A stretch of 64,000 nt of DNA, taken from assembly GCA_037447655.1 (NCBI GenBank), contig JBBHKE010002560.1, forward strand, positions 1 to 64,000, written 5' to 3'. The translations under genes were made by a program, and so were the position numbers. How positions within the stretch are numbered: position 1 is the stretch's first letter; each line of letters starts with the position of its first letter. Positions 36,040 to 64,000 of this stretch are shown one piece after another. The notes under the pieces are model-generated. The model had not been told where the DNA came from. It saw only the letters and a program-made list of their open reading frames with translations, and did not search any database. The stretch is from Zygnema cylindricum (Eukaryota; Streptophyta; Zygnematophyceae; Zygnematales; Zygnemataceae).

Positions 36040-36885
36040 TCGATAAGGTAGTTGTTGTCGACTTCAAGAACCTCCTTGAGGCGTTGCATGAGGTTGAATT
36101 TCAAGCTCGACATTATTTGTGTTCGGGGATAGGGGCCCAAGCTTGGCTTGTTGGTACTCCAATTTTTACCTCACTCTGCTTATCTTTCTTTTGCATTTTG
36201 CTTGCGTCTCAGCTTGCCGCACCACTTGCTCGTGGGCAAGCTCCATTGCATTTGTGGCTAATCTATCGATGACCACGGCGTCCATTTGCTCCATTGCTCA
36301 CACGGTGGGGACAACGCACATGATATTGTTGGGAGGCAATTGCTTTTTTGGGTAGCGAAGTAAGATACAAAGTAAGTCGTGAAATGTCGAATATACTCTC
36401 GTCATTTTCTCAATTTAGGAGTACACGTCCTTCGCATGAATCTTGTATTTCTGCACGGAGCATAATCATTTTAGGACATAGGTTTGATCGACCCTACGTG
36501 TTCCCCAGTTTCCAAACGTGCAACATTTTGTACGAGTGTTGCGGCCGAGATGGAGCGACCTCCAAAGAAAGTGATTACGCCCACAAAGACCTAGTCAAAT
36601 GCTTGATACCATTAGCTTCGGAGATATTTGGGACCTTGAACTCTTCATTCGACAACCTCTTACCTGATTGCTCTCCATTGTGTTTTGAATTTAAGTGGAC
36701 CCGATAGCTTTTTCCCAACTCTTATATCACCTTTCTACCCCCAACGTATCGATGTCGCCCTTCAACGCTCTCATGCAAGGACCCTTCTTCAACAGTGCAC
36801 GGTGGTAAATGATGGACGTGGGTTGAGGGACTTACTTCCGCTCTACCCCGCGCACATTACTGATGTTTGTCATTCCGACCTTTAG
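36040..36885 (+). pseudogene. probable degenerate retroelement (non-LTR type) C-terminal relic
   Basis: Plus-strand frames in series show LHEVEFQARHYLCSGIGAQA followed by WLVGTPIF, then DYAHKDLVKCLIPLASEIFG with TLNSSFDNLL, then YPQRIDVALQRSHARTLLQQ. The order (CSGxGAxAWL, then a PLAxExFG block, then the QRIxVALQRxxAxxLL end) resembles the C-terminal tails of reverse-transcriptase proteins found in plants and algae, from general memory of such proteins. The pieces are in three frames with stops between them. No RT catalytic motif is visible in this window. Confidence 0.4.
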
Positions 36886-38370
36886 TGTGGCCTTGTTTGA
36901 GGTTCCGGGCCTGCAGCTCATTACGTCTTTTAGAAATGCTCTATAGTTGAGGTTTTTATCGATTTTATTGTTCGTCTTTTGGTTCTGTTTGATTTTTCAA
37001 CTTTCAATGTCTTGCTCTTAATGGTGCTCAACTTTTTTAGTGTTTGTTTAGTCCTTTTAGGTTTTCTGTCTCAAGCCTTTAATGGTAGACAACATTCTTC
37101 TATTTCTATCATGTTTTGGTTTCACTATGACATCGTTTTTGATGATAAAATCTTTTTCTTTCTTGTTCTTGGTAAGCGTTAACACTTTATTCTATTATAT
37201 TTCACTAAAACCTGTCCAGCAGTGTGGCTTATTGTGGACCATTTACCTGAATAGTGTTAGTAATACCCATTTATGATTTCAGGTCAAGAAAAATGTTGCT
37301 TTTACTTAATTGTAGAGTGATCAACTTTAACACTGATCGGCATAGTAATACGGGATACAGCGACATTGCATAAAAAATAGTATACACTGTATTTTATAAG
37401 ATGCGCTTTATTCAACAAATAGAAATCTATCGCCGTTACCATACCTGTTTTACCTGTTTTTTCGCCACTTAAAACATCTTTTCTTCGTGCACACTTGTCG
37501 GATTGTCAATCCAATGGTTGTTTTTGGAAGGCAAGATTTGTGCCAGTATTTGATTGACAAGTCGGCAAGTGTGTACGGAGGAAGGATGTTCTAAGTGGCG
37601 AATAAAACTTTAACACTAATAACGAGTAGTATTCATAACGACGCAAAATATCACCAAACTTTGACATTCGAAACAAGAGAATACGAGCCACAATAGTACA
37701 TTGTACAAAAGATTAAGTTCAACCGAATGTCAAGTCCAATATCGTAAAAAGGAAAGAAACTCGGAAAATGAGAAAAAAAAAAAAAAGAAAGACGTGGAAG
37801 AGAAGGAAAAATGAGAGAAAAAGGAAAAAAGAGAAACAGAAAAAAGAAAAGAAGTAAAGAAAAAAAAAATGGTGTGGTGTTGTTTATGTCCATTATTTGG
37901 AAACAAATGTTTTTAAAGACTAGATAAGCCCTAATACAAAATCTATTTGTAAACTTGAGGTCAAAAAAAATTAAAAATGATCCAGACTCGTCTAAAACGA
38001 CAATTTCAAGTCACCTATATTGCACTTGAGGGGGAAAAAAAAAACTGATCGTACAAAAAGGAAAAAAAACAAAGGAAAGGAAGATGTTGTTGTACAAGTT
38101 ACAATAAGCAGGAAAAGATGCACTAAGAAATTCCTAAAACACCTAAAAAACAAGTAAAAAACCCGAAAAAAATTTGTAAAATCCGTGAAAAAATCTTAAA
38201 AAATCCTAAAAAAACCTTCAAAAACCCTCAAAACCCTAAAAACCCTAATGAGGTCTGGAAAAATTGTAAATTCGTAAAAAATACATAAAAACCGTGGAAA
38301 AAAAAAATTAAGAGTTGCTTTTTTTTTTGCTCCGTTGTACTTGTGCACAATGGGAGCAGAAAAGACAAAT
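36886..38370. other. intergenic, AT-rich
   Basis: T-rich to 37.2 kb, then A-rich with ccctaaaaa-type runs near 38130-38260. Contains the inverted repeat 37461-37602. No gene recognised. Confidence 0.4.
37461..37602. mobile_element. MITE-like inverted repeat
   Basis: ttcgccacttaaaacatc at the left faces gatgttctaagtggcgaa at the right, with further pairing of gcacacttgtcgg and cggcaagtgtgt. The same arm sequence occurs in 61388-61604, so it is probably a family member that lost its outer ends. Confidence 0.6.
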
Positions 38371-38371
38371 T

Positions 38372-38534
38372 CGGTAGCCCTTGGGCCATTTTTCAGGGTC
38401 AATCTGCAAAAAAAAAAGAAAAAAAGAAAAAAAAAAAAAAGTCGAAAAAAAAAAAAATAAATGAATGAATAAATGTATAGTTTAACAAATAAAAAAAAAA
38501 ATCGGTAGCCCTTAGGACAATTTTAAGGGGCAAA

Positions 38535-38571
<37 letters not shown>

Positions 38572-38640
38572 AAGTCGACAAACAAATAAATAAATGAATG
38601 AATAAATGTATAGTTGAACAAATAAAAAAAAAATGAACTA
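38372..38640. repeat. tandem duplication with poly(A) tracts
   Basis: Two copies of a 130-140 bp unit start at tcggtagcccttgg (38372) and tcggtagcccttag (38502). Each contains a long A-run and then aatgaatgaataaatgtatag. Confidence 0.85.
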
Positions 38641-38963
38641 ATTACTTTATTAATTTGCGACGGCGTTTTCAGGAAATGATTCCATTTCGTACGCCTTCGC
38701 TCGATACTATTTTGTGGATATGAAAAACTGCAAAAATATCGTATGCACAAAATCATATTTGTTCTTAAAAAGTACAAACAGTACGATCGCGTTTTTGTCC
38801 TTCCGTTCTTCATAGTATGTCAATATTTTATTAAAAAACGAAAAGAAAAAACAGAAACGAAAGAATATGTTAAAAAATGAAAAATAAAAACTAAGAAAAA
38901 ATAATGAAAGAAACTGAAATCAAAAACTGAAGAACAAAGGAAAAAATATAACCGACTCCTGAC

Positions 38964-56170
<17,207 letters not shown>

Positions 56171-57790
56171 TGTTACCTCGTTTATATGTCAAGCAAAGAA
56201 GTTCTGAAAACACGCATAAACGTGCAATCCAATGTAAAAAACACTGCTCCACGAATAATATCATTAGTGCATACTAAATGAATTTCAAGTGCAACGTTTA
56301 ATGCGAGTGAAAGGTACTGTTGGATTAACTACAGAGAAGTTCTGAGTAAAAAAAACGTTCAATCCAGTGTCAAAACACGAATAAAAATTTAGTGCAAGTG
56401 AGCGCGTAATTTTAGTGTGACGTTTAGTGAATTGATTTGAACGGCTGGATTACGGATCGGCGCATCATGCTATTTTTTATTTACTTATTCTTTTTCCTTT
56501 ACTTTTTTAAGGTTTTTTTTGTAAGATTAGTTTAGTGCCCACTATAAAGCTACGATTTTGAATGATCCATGTAATGAACTAATCTATGGCGACAGCCAGT
56601 CCCTAGCTTGAGAGCATTGACTCGTCTGCTAGTAACTTTTAAGGTTTTTCAAGGTTGTCTAGGGTTTTTTAGAAGTTATGATTTTGAAGGATCCATGTCA
56701 TAAAGTAATCTACAGTGACAACTAGTCCCTAGATTGGAAGCATTCACTAATTTGCTCAATAATGTGACTGTTAACAAATTCATAAGAAGAAATAACAATA
56801 TGAAGAAGCTGGAAAGCTGTAAAATGGATTACAGCAGTACTTTGATAAAAAGAAAAAAGAGGTATTCATTACCAGAATTCTGAGTAAAAGGTCATGCGAT
56901 CCGGTATTCCAGATTAAGATTAACACAGTTCAAAAAGTAGTGCATTTTTACATCACATTATCTATAAGAATTTCCTCTGCAGGGAAGTTTGTTGGAAGAA
57001 GGACAATTCCTTAGCAAGGACTTCATCCCTCCAGTCACCGTGTTCAACTCTACAGTGCAGTACTGCTGTGGCATTAGACGTGCGATAAAATAGCATGAAA
57101 TATTTAGCGTGCGCTGTTTAGTTTAGTGCGTACTAAGTGGGTTTAATGCGACGTTTCGTGCGAGTAAAGTGTTGGATTGGAAAATAATACGGAATGAAGC
57201 GTCATAAACGCCACACAAGTGCTATTTATTGGAAACTTTAGGGTATTTACTATTTAGTTGGGAAATACTGTACTGTACTTTTCGCGGTAATAATTTTTAC
57301 TCGGTGCAATATTTTACGTCAGCATGTGTAGACGATTTGTACGAATCTGGTAAGAGTCGACGGCAGGGAAGAGAATGCAATGGACTTGTCAGAGTCAACC
57401 TGTTTACCTCACGACCGGCTACTATTAATCGCCGAACTAGAGCGGCCGGCTCTTTTCAGGTGAACTCATCACGCTGTGTAACTGTGTCATAGAAACGAAA
57501 AAGTACGGCGCAGCCGTGTCTTCCTTTGTCAAGTTATGAAAGTACAGGTATGTACTGTGCAGTAAAAGTAATGATAGGTACATCTCGCATAATTTATAGT
57601 TACGACAAATATCAATCGACGGCATGAACCCTACAGTACCATCCATGAAACACGTGTACGTCTCGGATTAACTCATACGCCCCACCTTGTCAAAATGAGA
57701 ACCATTCACAGATCGTTTTCTATCGTGTGAAGTAAGTATGCCATAAGCCAATAGCGTTGCCCCGTGTTTGCATTTTCCAAATGGATTTGC
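56171..57790. other. region upstream of the first visible TMF exon
   Basis: Contains diverged direct copies of aggtttttcaaggttg / agctacgattttgaa...atccatgt (56510-56580 and 56640-56700). No recognised promoter element or exon. Confidence 0.4.
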
Positions 57791-57797
57791 ACACTAA

Positions 57798-58557
57798 GGG
57801 TGGAATTCCATTAGAAGAAAAGTGTGGTTCGTTACTGGACGCCGTACAAGTTCGTACATATTCGTACCATGCCGTACCTTAATATTTTTTTTTGTCAGAC
57901 GAAAAATCGTTACTGGAAAGCTGTCGGGAAGCTCCAATGATGTAGGCGTAATTCCTGGCCGTTGGATATTCCACTTTTTCATATCCGCGAAGCAATCGCG
58001 CACATCATCCAGTGTCACGATAGTCTCCTCGCGAGGAGAGTTTTACGATACTAAACGTGTACCATTGGTACACGTGAAAAAGAAAAAAAATATCTGCTTT
58101 GAACAAGCGATCACAGGTCTACACGTCGTATAGGCCATGTGCCTACGTCGTACGGTCCATGTGCCACCTGCCACGCTGGATGCAAGTGAGCCGATTTTTT
58201 TTTCGCACGCTCCGTCTGACATCCACCGACATTCAAAGTTTGCCGCGACCTTCAAAGTTTGCCGCGTCTTTTTGCCATTCCGTTTCGAAATTTTGATTTC
58301 TGTTTTCAAAATCAAAAATCTGGCCGCAAACTTTACGTACGAATCATAAACTACCTCCGGCCGTACAGATATTTCGTTCTGACTTTACGTTTGAAGATTT
58401 TATTTCAGATTTTCAAATTTGGACTCTAACCTACGTGGCGCTAATCATAATTGAGGAAGGTTTGTTACTGGCCCGACAAAATGGAATAGTCTTCCAGTAA
58501 ACGCTGCCAGTAGAATTTTCCGTACATTTACTGGGACGGCCTAATGGAATTCCACCC
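57798..58557. mobile_element. PIF/Harbinger-like MITE
   Basis: 760 bp with perfect 17-bp inverted ends GGGTGGAATTCCATTAG / CTAATGGAATTCCACCC and TAA on both outer sides (57795-57797, 58558-58560). A TWA target is characteristic of PIF/Harbinger. No transposase frame. Confidence 0.85.
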
Positions 58558-58766
58558 TAAGTGTACGGTATGTGGTGGAAACGAAATTTCAAATTTGTCG
58601 CTCCATTTCAGTGCGATTTTGCGTTGGACATTTTTTACATTTTACGCTTCAGGACGACCTTTGATCAGCGAAAGCTGCTCTCGCGCTGATCCCTCTTTCG
58701 TTTGTATGTTCCAGTCGTAGTCTCCTTTGTAAGCGAAGGTACAAACCGTGAGTCGTAATTACTAAA

Positions 58767-59438
58767 GGTGACGTTCCATCAGGCGAAAAGTGGCGTAGTT
58801 TAGAGAAATCCACGACCCTCCGTACCAGATCGTACCGCTTATTTTGTTTTTATACGAAAAACAACATTACAGAAAATCTTGCCGATACTCTCCGAAGGTC
58901 TTGGAGGTAATACTGGCCGTCGGATGTACATCTGCAAGGAGTTCGCTTCACTTTTTTCTGTAACTGTCAACCCACCTCGAGGAGGTGGGTAAGGAAAATA
59001 CAGAAAAAAAAGTCGTGACACGCTGGACAATTAAGCTACGTTTCATGATGGAAACCAACGAAAAATCTTAAGATTTGCACATGACACGCGCTTTCCAAAA
59101 TACAACCGAAAATAAAAACGAAATTTTGATAACATTCCCTCGTCACGCTATTTTCAGTAACTTTTGTTCGTCACACTATTTCTCTCAAAGGACTTTCGTT
59201 ATGTTCGAAAACTGAAACCTTAAAAAATGAGCTAGCGTACAGACCTTCGTCTGCAAAAATTATAAAAGTTTTGTCGTATGATTGCTTCGTACGGAGGTAT
59301 CTGGTACGCAAGCCAAGATTTAAAGTTAAGTTTGTCGGTGCTTAAAATCTGTAACATATTCAATATCAGATCGTAGCTTGCGTGGCGCCATTCAATTTAG
59401 AACGCGTGGCTTACAGACTCTACGTGATGGAACATCGA
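58767..59438. mobile_element. decayed relative of the Harbinger-like MITE
   Basis: The left end ggtgacgttccatcaggcgaaaagtggcg resembles the 57798 element (gggtggaattccatt..gaaaagtg). The right end tgatggaacatcgac is its damaged inverse. Target duplication not resolved. Confidence 0.45.
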
Positions 59439-59645
59439 CTCAGGCCGTAGTGTTGGGTATCGAGGACCATTTGCCGATATTCGATATATATCGAATTTCA
59501 GGTACCCGATAATCTATATATCGTTTCGATATATCGAATTTCAAATAATCGCGATATATCGCCGATATATCGCCAATATATCTTATCGACGATATATCGA
59601 AGCATTAAAAAAAAATTTATGAAAGTTTTCACAGGTCACCAAAGT

Positions 59646-60429
59646 CAGAGGTCGCAAACGGTCAACCGAAACCGTGACCGACCGTTAACCGACCGCCCGC
59701 GCCGGATCCGGAACGGATTCGGTTGCCAAATTTTGGGGGTCGGGCGGTTACGGTCGGTTGATTCACCCAGGAAAAAAAAAACGGTCGGTTACGGTCGGTC
59801 AACCAAAAAACCAAAAAAAATGAAAATTTTGTACTGTCCCTATAATCCAACATTCTTGTACTTTGTCCCTATAATCCAACATTCTTATACTTTGTACCCT
59901 TTGGCATCGTGGAAGTACGTGACATCATGATTAGCGTCGCAAATCTGACACGGTACTGTAGTAAGCTATTTATTTCACAAATCGAAGGGAACGCGACAAA
60001 GCGTCGCAAATCTGACACGGTAGTACACAATTCATTTCAAAAATCTTAGGGAACGCGACAAAGCGTCGCAAATCTGACACGGTAGTACAATATTAATTTC
60101 CCAAATCTTAGACAACGCGACAAAGCGTCGCAAATCTGACACGGTAGTAACACTATTCATTTCGCAAATCTTAGAGAACGCGACGAATCGTAATTATTGG
60201 CTTATTCCGTCGTACATTGATTAATTTTGTACTTTTTCGGTTACGGGCGGGCACGGTTAGTCACGAAAAATCAAGATTCGGTTAATTTTATTTTTCGTAA
60301 ACGACGGTCGGTTAACGGTTAACAATTTTGGAGCGTGACAAAACTCGGTCGGGCGTCGGTTACTCAGATTTTGAAAAGAAAAAAACGGTCGGTTTCGGGT
60401 ATGAAAATTTTTGACTTTTGCGACCTCTG
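59646..60429. mobile_element. hAT-like MITE, copy 2 (CAGAGGTCGC family)
   Basis: 784 bp, inverted ends CAGAGGTCGCAAA / TTTGCGACCTCTG, perfect 8-bp flanks ACCAAAGT (59638-59645, 60430-60437). It lies inside the TAGTGTTG element. Same family as 28420-29044. Confidence 0.95.
59934..60190. repeat. 62-67 bp tandem repeat inside the hAT-like MITE
   Basis: gcgtcgcaaatctgacacgg starts at 59934, 60001, 60063 and 60125. Copy 1 has only two (28674, 28741). Confidence 0.93.
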
Positions 60430-61387
60430 ACCAAAGTCACGTGCCTTCGGACAAGGTGACCATAAAATCTTTGCCGAAAAGAAATACGGTTTTTTCGTTA
60501 AAGTCAGCATAGTGAAGGAGATCTCAGAGGTACATTGACGCGGTACACTTGCGAAGTACATGTACGAAATACGCAAGTACGGATTTCCAGACGAAAATGG
60601 TCGGTTTACAAATCTTTGACGATTTTAGAGATTTGATCGTCACCTTACGTGGAGCACTTAAATCAAAACACGTACGTACAAATTTATTTACACACGATAC
60701 GGGATGTCATCGAGGCCTCTGTAATACATAAATTTTGCTGTCCGTACTATTACAGAGACCTCCTGATGTAACCATATCCTAAAAAGTTAATTATATGAAT
60801 TACAAAATCAGTACTTTTTTGTCGGTTACATTTTGCGGCGTCTACCTTTAAGCCACGGAACGAAAATCACGTCGTACGTGGCGGATCAGACAATTTGTCT
60901 TTTTAGCTAAAATAACATATTATATAAAAATATAAAATATTAAATTTAAAAAATACTATATATCGCGATAATTTATGTTGGTCCCGGTACGATATATCGA
61001 GGATTCTCCTCGATCGATATTCGATATATCGACAATAGATATTATCACGATATGAATTTACCCGATACCCAACACTATCAGGTCGCTTCTCCATCAGGCG
61101 CCGACAGTAATCGTACGGAAACGTTTACTGCTAGTAAAATTTGGTTCACTTCTCCATAAGTCGAATACCACCAATCGAAAGGTGGGAATCTTAGCTTTCA
61201 ATCACAACCATCAGATCCATAATCTGACTAGTGTGTACGGAGAAAAGATGTTTTTAAGTGGCAAAAATAACATTAACGCTAATAGCGATACACGGTGTAC
61301 CACTCATGAAAAATGTGTACGGCCCCATGTTAAGGTCGTACGCCTCTCTATCGTACGTCCAACCTTCTCGAACTTGGATCATGGCGT

Positions 61388-61604
61388 CAACCGTGAATCG
61401 CTATTAGTGTTAATTTTTTTTCGTCGCTTAAAACATCTATTATCCGTACACACGTGTCGGATTGTGGATTTGACGGTTGCGATTGAAAGGTAATATTCTC
61501 AGCTTCCGATTGGCTGTCTTAAATTGAAAATTGGACAAATGTGTACGGATAAAAGATGCTTTAAGTGGCGAAAAACTTATTAACGCTAATAGCGATACAT
61601 GGTG
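61388..61604. mobile_element. Stowaway-like MITE with long inverted ends
   Basis: The left arm (aaccgtgaatcgctattagt, then a cgcttaaaacatc block) and the right arm (gatgctttaagtggcg, then aacgctaatagcgatacatggtg) are inverted over about 50 bp. TA follows on the right, while the left flank is changed. A partial right-hand copy lies at 61235-61303. Confidence 0.75.
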
Positions 61605-61606
61605 TA

Positions 61607-62221
61607 CTTGTTTTCGTTTTTCGACCTTCTACCCGTTTACTTGTCACCGAACTTTCCGACTTTTCACCGAATTTAGCTACTTGTCACCAACTTTTGGGGG
61701 CAGATAGTCAACACAAATTGTTTAAATATCTTTCATTCATCATACTATTCTTTTCTTGCCTTCTGTTCCCCCTTTTCGTTGTAGAAGTCCCTCTATTTTC
61801 TACGTTATTTCTTAATTTGGTTTTCTGGCCATCACTCTACCATATGGTTACCAAAATTTGATAGAAAAGGATCGACCTCCCTGCCTTCCCCTTCCATTGC
61901 TCTCCTCCTTCCTCACCCCTCTCTCACTGCATGTCTTTTCCTTGCTCTCTCCCTCCTTCCCTCTTCTCCCTCACCCTCTATGTTCGTCATTTTCAACTTT
62001 CTCGAGTACTCCTCGGTCATTTATTTTCATGGTAGAGTCTCACCCCCCTCCTTTGTCCCCCTCTCCTTTTCTTTCCCTCTTCCTCCCCCTCTCCGCTGAA
62101 ATTTGTGCGCAACATTTACTAAATGCAAAAAAAAAGAACAAAAGATTATAGAAGTACTTTTTTACTACTAATATAATAATGTAAAGGGTGTTCTGAAGTT
62201 CTTTTTGGCTTGGTATAGTTT
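61607..62221. other. CT-rich stretch without recognised gene
   Basis: CCTTCC-type tract at 61870-62100. Nothing else recognised. Confidence 0.45.
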
Positions 62222-63395
62222 CAACTAAACACACGAAGTCAAATGGAGGCGATGGGAGGCAAAGGGAGGAAAATGAGGTGAACGGGGATAGGGGGGGGGG
62301 ATAGGGGGAGGGATAGGGGCTAAACGGAAGCAAACAAGGGAAATGAGAGACAAACGGAGGCAAAGGGAGGCAAACGAGGTAAAAGGAGGAAAATGGAGGA
62401 AAAGGGAGGCAATTGGAGGAAAATGAGAGGCGGACAGAGACAACTGCATTCAAACGGAGGTAATGGGAGACAAAAGGGGGCAAAAGGAAGAAAGTGAGAG
62501 GCAAACGGAGGCAAAGGAATTTAATGAGGCAAATGGAGACTAACAGAGGCAAACGGAGTGAAAGGGATGCAATGAGAGGCAAACGGTGGAAAATGAGAGG
62601 CGAAGGGAGTTAAACGGAGGAAATAAAGGCAGACATAGACAGACAAAAAATTGGAGTCAGTGGAGGCAAAAAGAGGGAAATGGCAAACAAACGGAAGCAA
62701 AGCGCGGCAAATAGAGGTAAACGAATTCAAATGGAGGGAAAGGGAGGGAATCAGAGGGGCAAGAGAGAGAAGAGAGGAGAGGAGAGGAGAAGAGAGAGTA
62801 TAGAGTTTTTCGATTCCAAATATTTACCTCTTTGCTTATTATTTTCTAGGAAGGAGAGAGGCAAACGGACTCAAATGGGCAGCAAACGGTGCATACTAAG
62901 ACAAATGCAGTCAAACGGAAATAGAGGGAAAGGCTGGCAACGGAGGAAAATGAGATAAGTCGGAAGCAAGCGGAGGCAATGGGAGGCAACGGAGGAAAAT
63001 GAGAGGTAAAGGGCACCAAACGGAGGCAAATGGGCGGCAAAGGGTGGGAAATGAAGGCAAATGACGTCAAACGGACGCAAACGGAGGGAAATGGAGGCAG
63101 GCAGTGCAATGGGAGGCAAACAGATGCAAACGGAGGCAAACAGAGGGAAATAGAGGAAAATGACAGGCAAGCGGATGCAAAAGGAGGCAAACCATGGCAA
63201 ACAAAGGTAAATGGAGGAAAATGGAGGCAAAGTGAGATATCTGAAGGAAAATGAGAGGCAAACATAGGCAAAAAAGAGGGAAAAGAAGTCAAATGGGCCG
63301 CAACAGGTGGCTAATGAAGGCAAATGGAGTCAAACGGACGCAAACGGGGGCAAACAGAGGAAAATGAGAGGCAAACAAAGGCATTCTAACGTGTT
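62222..63395. repeat. purine-rich minisatellite (GGAGGCAAAcg units)
   Basis: About 1.1 kb of diverged ~10-14 bp units such as gaggcaaacggaggcaaa, with a short non-repeat interruption near 62760-62850. Both strands give long frames (LPPFAS-type or GGKxxQ-type) that simply translate the repeat. Confidence 0.92.
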
Positions 63396-63904
63396 TTAAC
63401 CCATTTCAACCCATTCTAAGCCAACCCCCCAACACAGCACGCACATTTTTTTGTGATATATCATGTGAAAAAAAGTTCGCGTCCCAAAAAAAATATAACA
63501 TCCACAACCAAACTCCGATGCACGGCAATATTTTTCAGATGTACTTTTCTTAGGGTATCAAACACCCAAATAGAAACATCACAACAAGACCATATCCACA
63601 CCACACCAACTCCACACCACACACACACATAAAACCAAAAGGTAAAAAGAAGAAACAAAAAAGAAACCAGACTTAGGGACTTGGGAAAACACTTCCTTTG
63701 GGGACTTGGGTACTTGGGGACTTGGGGACTGGGGAAGGCACTTCCTTTGGTACTCTTTCTCAATCTCATCTTTTTTGACAACCACAAGAACTAAAAGAAA
63801 CATAAGTGTAAACAAAATTTGTAAACAACGCCCCACACGTTAAGGATTTCCTTTATTATCACTTCCTTAAAAAGGGGTAAAGAACATAAATCCATTTTTT
63901 CTAC

Positions 63905-64000
63905 CTTCTCGATTTCCCTTTCCCTTTCCCTTGACCCTGTCCCTTGTGACTCTTTTGCCCTTTCTTTATCCCTCCTTTCGGTTTCAACGCTCCCTTTACT
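63905..64000 (-). CDS. possible coiled-coil exon cut by the window edge
   Basis: The minus strand is open from the window edge with Lys/Glu/Arg-rich residues (ERRDKERAKESQGTGSRERE) and ends AAG|GTAGAA. It could be an upstream exon of the TMF-like gene or another gene. Composition bias makes this weak. Confidence 0.25.

Larger units (their letters stand above)
59448..61077. mobile_element. hAT-like MITE (TAGTGTTG family), carrying a nested insertion
   Basis: Ends TAGTGTTGGGTATCG and CGATACCCAACACTA are perfectly inverted over 15 bp. Flanks TCAGGCCG (59440-59447) and TCAGGTCG (61078-61085) are an 8-bp duplication with one change. Inner DNA is rich in cgatatatcg. Without the nested element and its duplicated site (59646-60437) it is about 840 bp. 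No transposase. Confidence 0.9.

Noticed and set aside
38130-38260. Telomere-like ccctaaa repeats
   Set aside because: Units are irregular (cctaaaaa, ccctcaaaa) and embedded in A-rich DNA, not a telomeric array.
57229-57492. 87-residue plus-strand frame
   Set aside because: Composition is ordinary but there are no homology cues and no splice sites. It sits in transposon-rich DNA.
62040-63323. Long LPPFAS-type and GGK-type frames
   Set aside because: Both strands of a degenerate minisatellite remain open by periodicity. There is no domain and units differ freely.

Overview
The window is eukaryotic nuclear DNA, most likely from a streptophyte (green plant lineage). Four things point there: plant-type Ty1/copia retrotransposons, several families of non-autonomous DNA transposons (hAT-like, PIF/Harbinger-like, Stowaway-like), U2 introns with GTAAGT-type donors, and one large gene made of short coiled-coil exons in kilobase introns. 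A charophyte or other large-genome streptophyte would fit, but nothing seen here fixes the species.

Layout. 1-5.9 kb: a perfect-type hairpin, then a purine-rich, coding-like but broken region full of short tandem duplications. 6.1-6.8 kb: a decayed copia integrase on the minus strand. 6.9-9.6 kb: AT-rich with no gene. 9.7-9.95 kb: one possible orphan exon. 10,240-22,473: a minus-strand tandem array of copia elements. It reads LTR - body - partial LTR/leader junction - LTR - body - LTR, all with shared inactivating lesions. 22.5-27 kb: low-complexity pyrimidine repeats and a possible small secreted-protein exon. 27.8-33.4 kb: hairpins and a dense cluster of non-autonomous DNA transposons, several with exact 8-bp target duplications, including a long palindrome split by a hAT-like insertion. 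34-37.5 kb: a probable degenerate non-LTR-type retroelement tail. 38.9-56.2 kb: the one convincing cellular gene, a minus-strand TMF / golgin candidate 5 homologue in at least 22 exons. 57.8-61.6 kb: nested MITEs. 62.2-63.4 kb: a purine-rich minisatellite. The extreme right edge may hold the start of another coiled-coil exon.

The TMF-like protein is a Golgi coiled-coil tether whose N- and C-terminal conserved blocks are both visible. Its introns carry an unusual pattern: exon ends, with their splice sites, have been copied in tandem at four different exons, and CT microsatellites form the polypyrimidine tracts of at least two acceptors. The rest of the window is mostly transposon-derived, and most short ORFs are shadows of low-complexity DNA.
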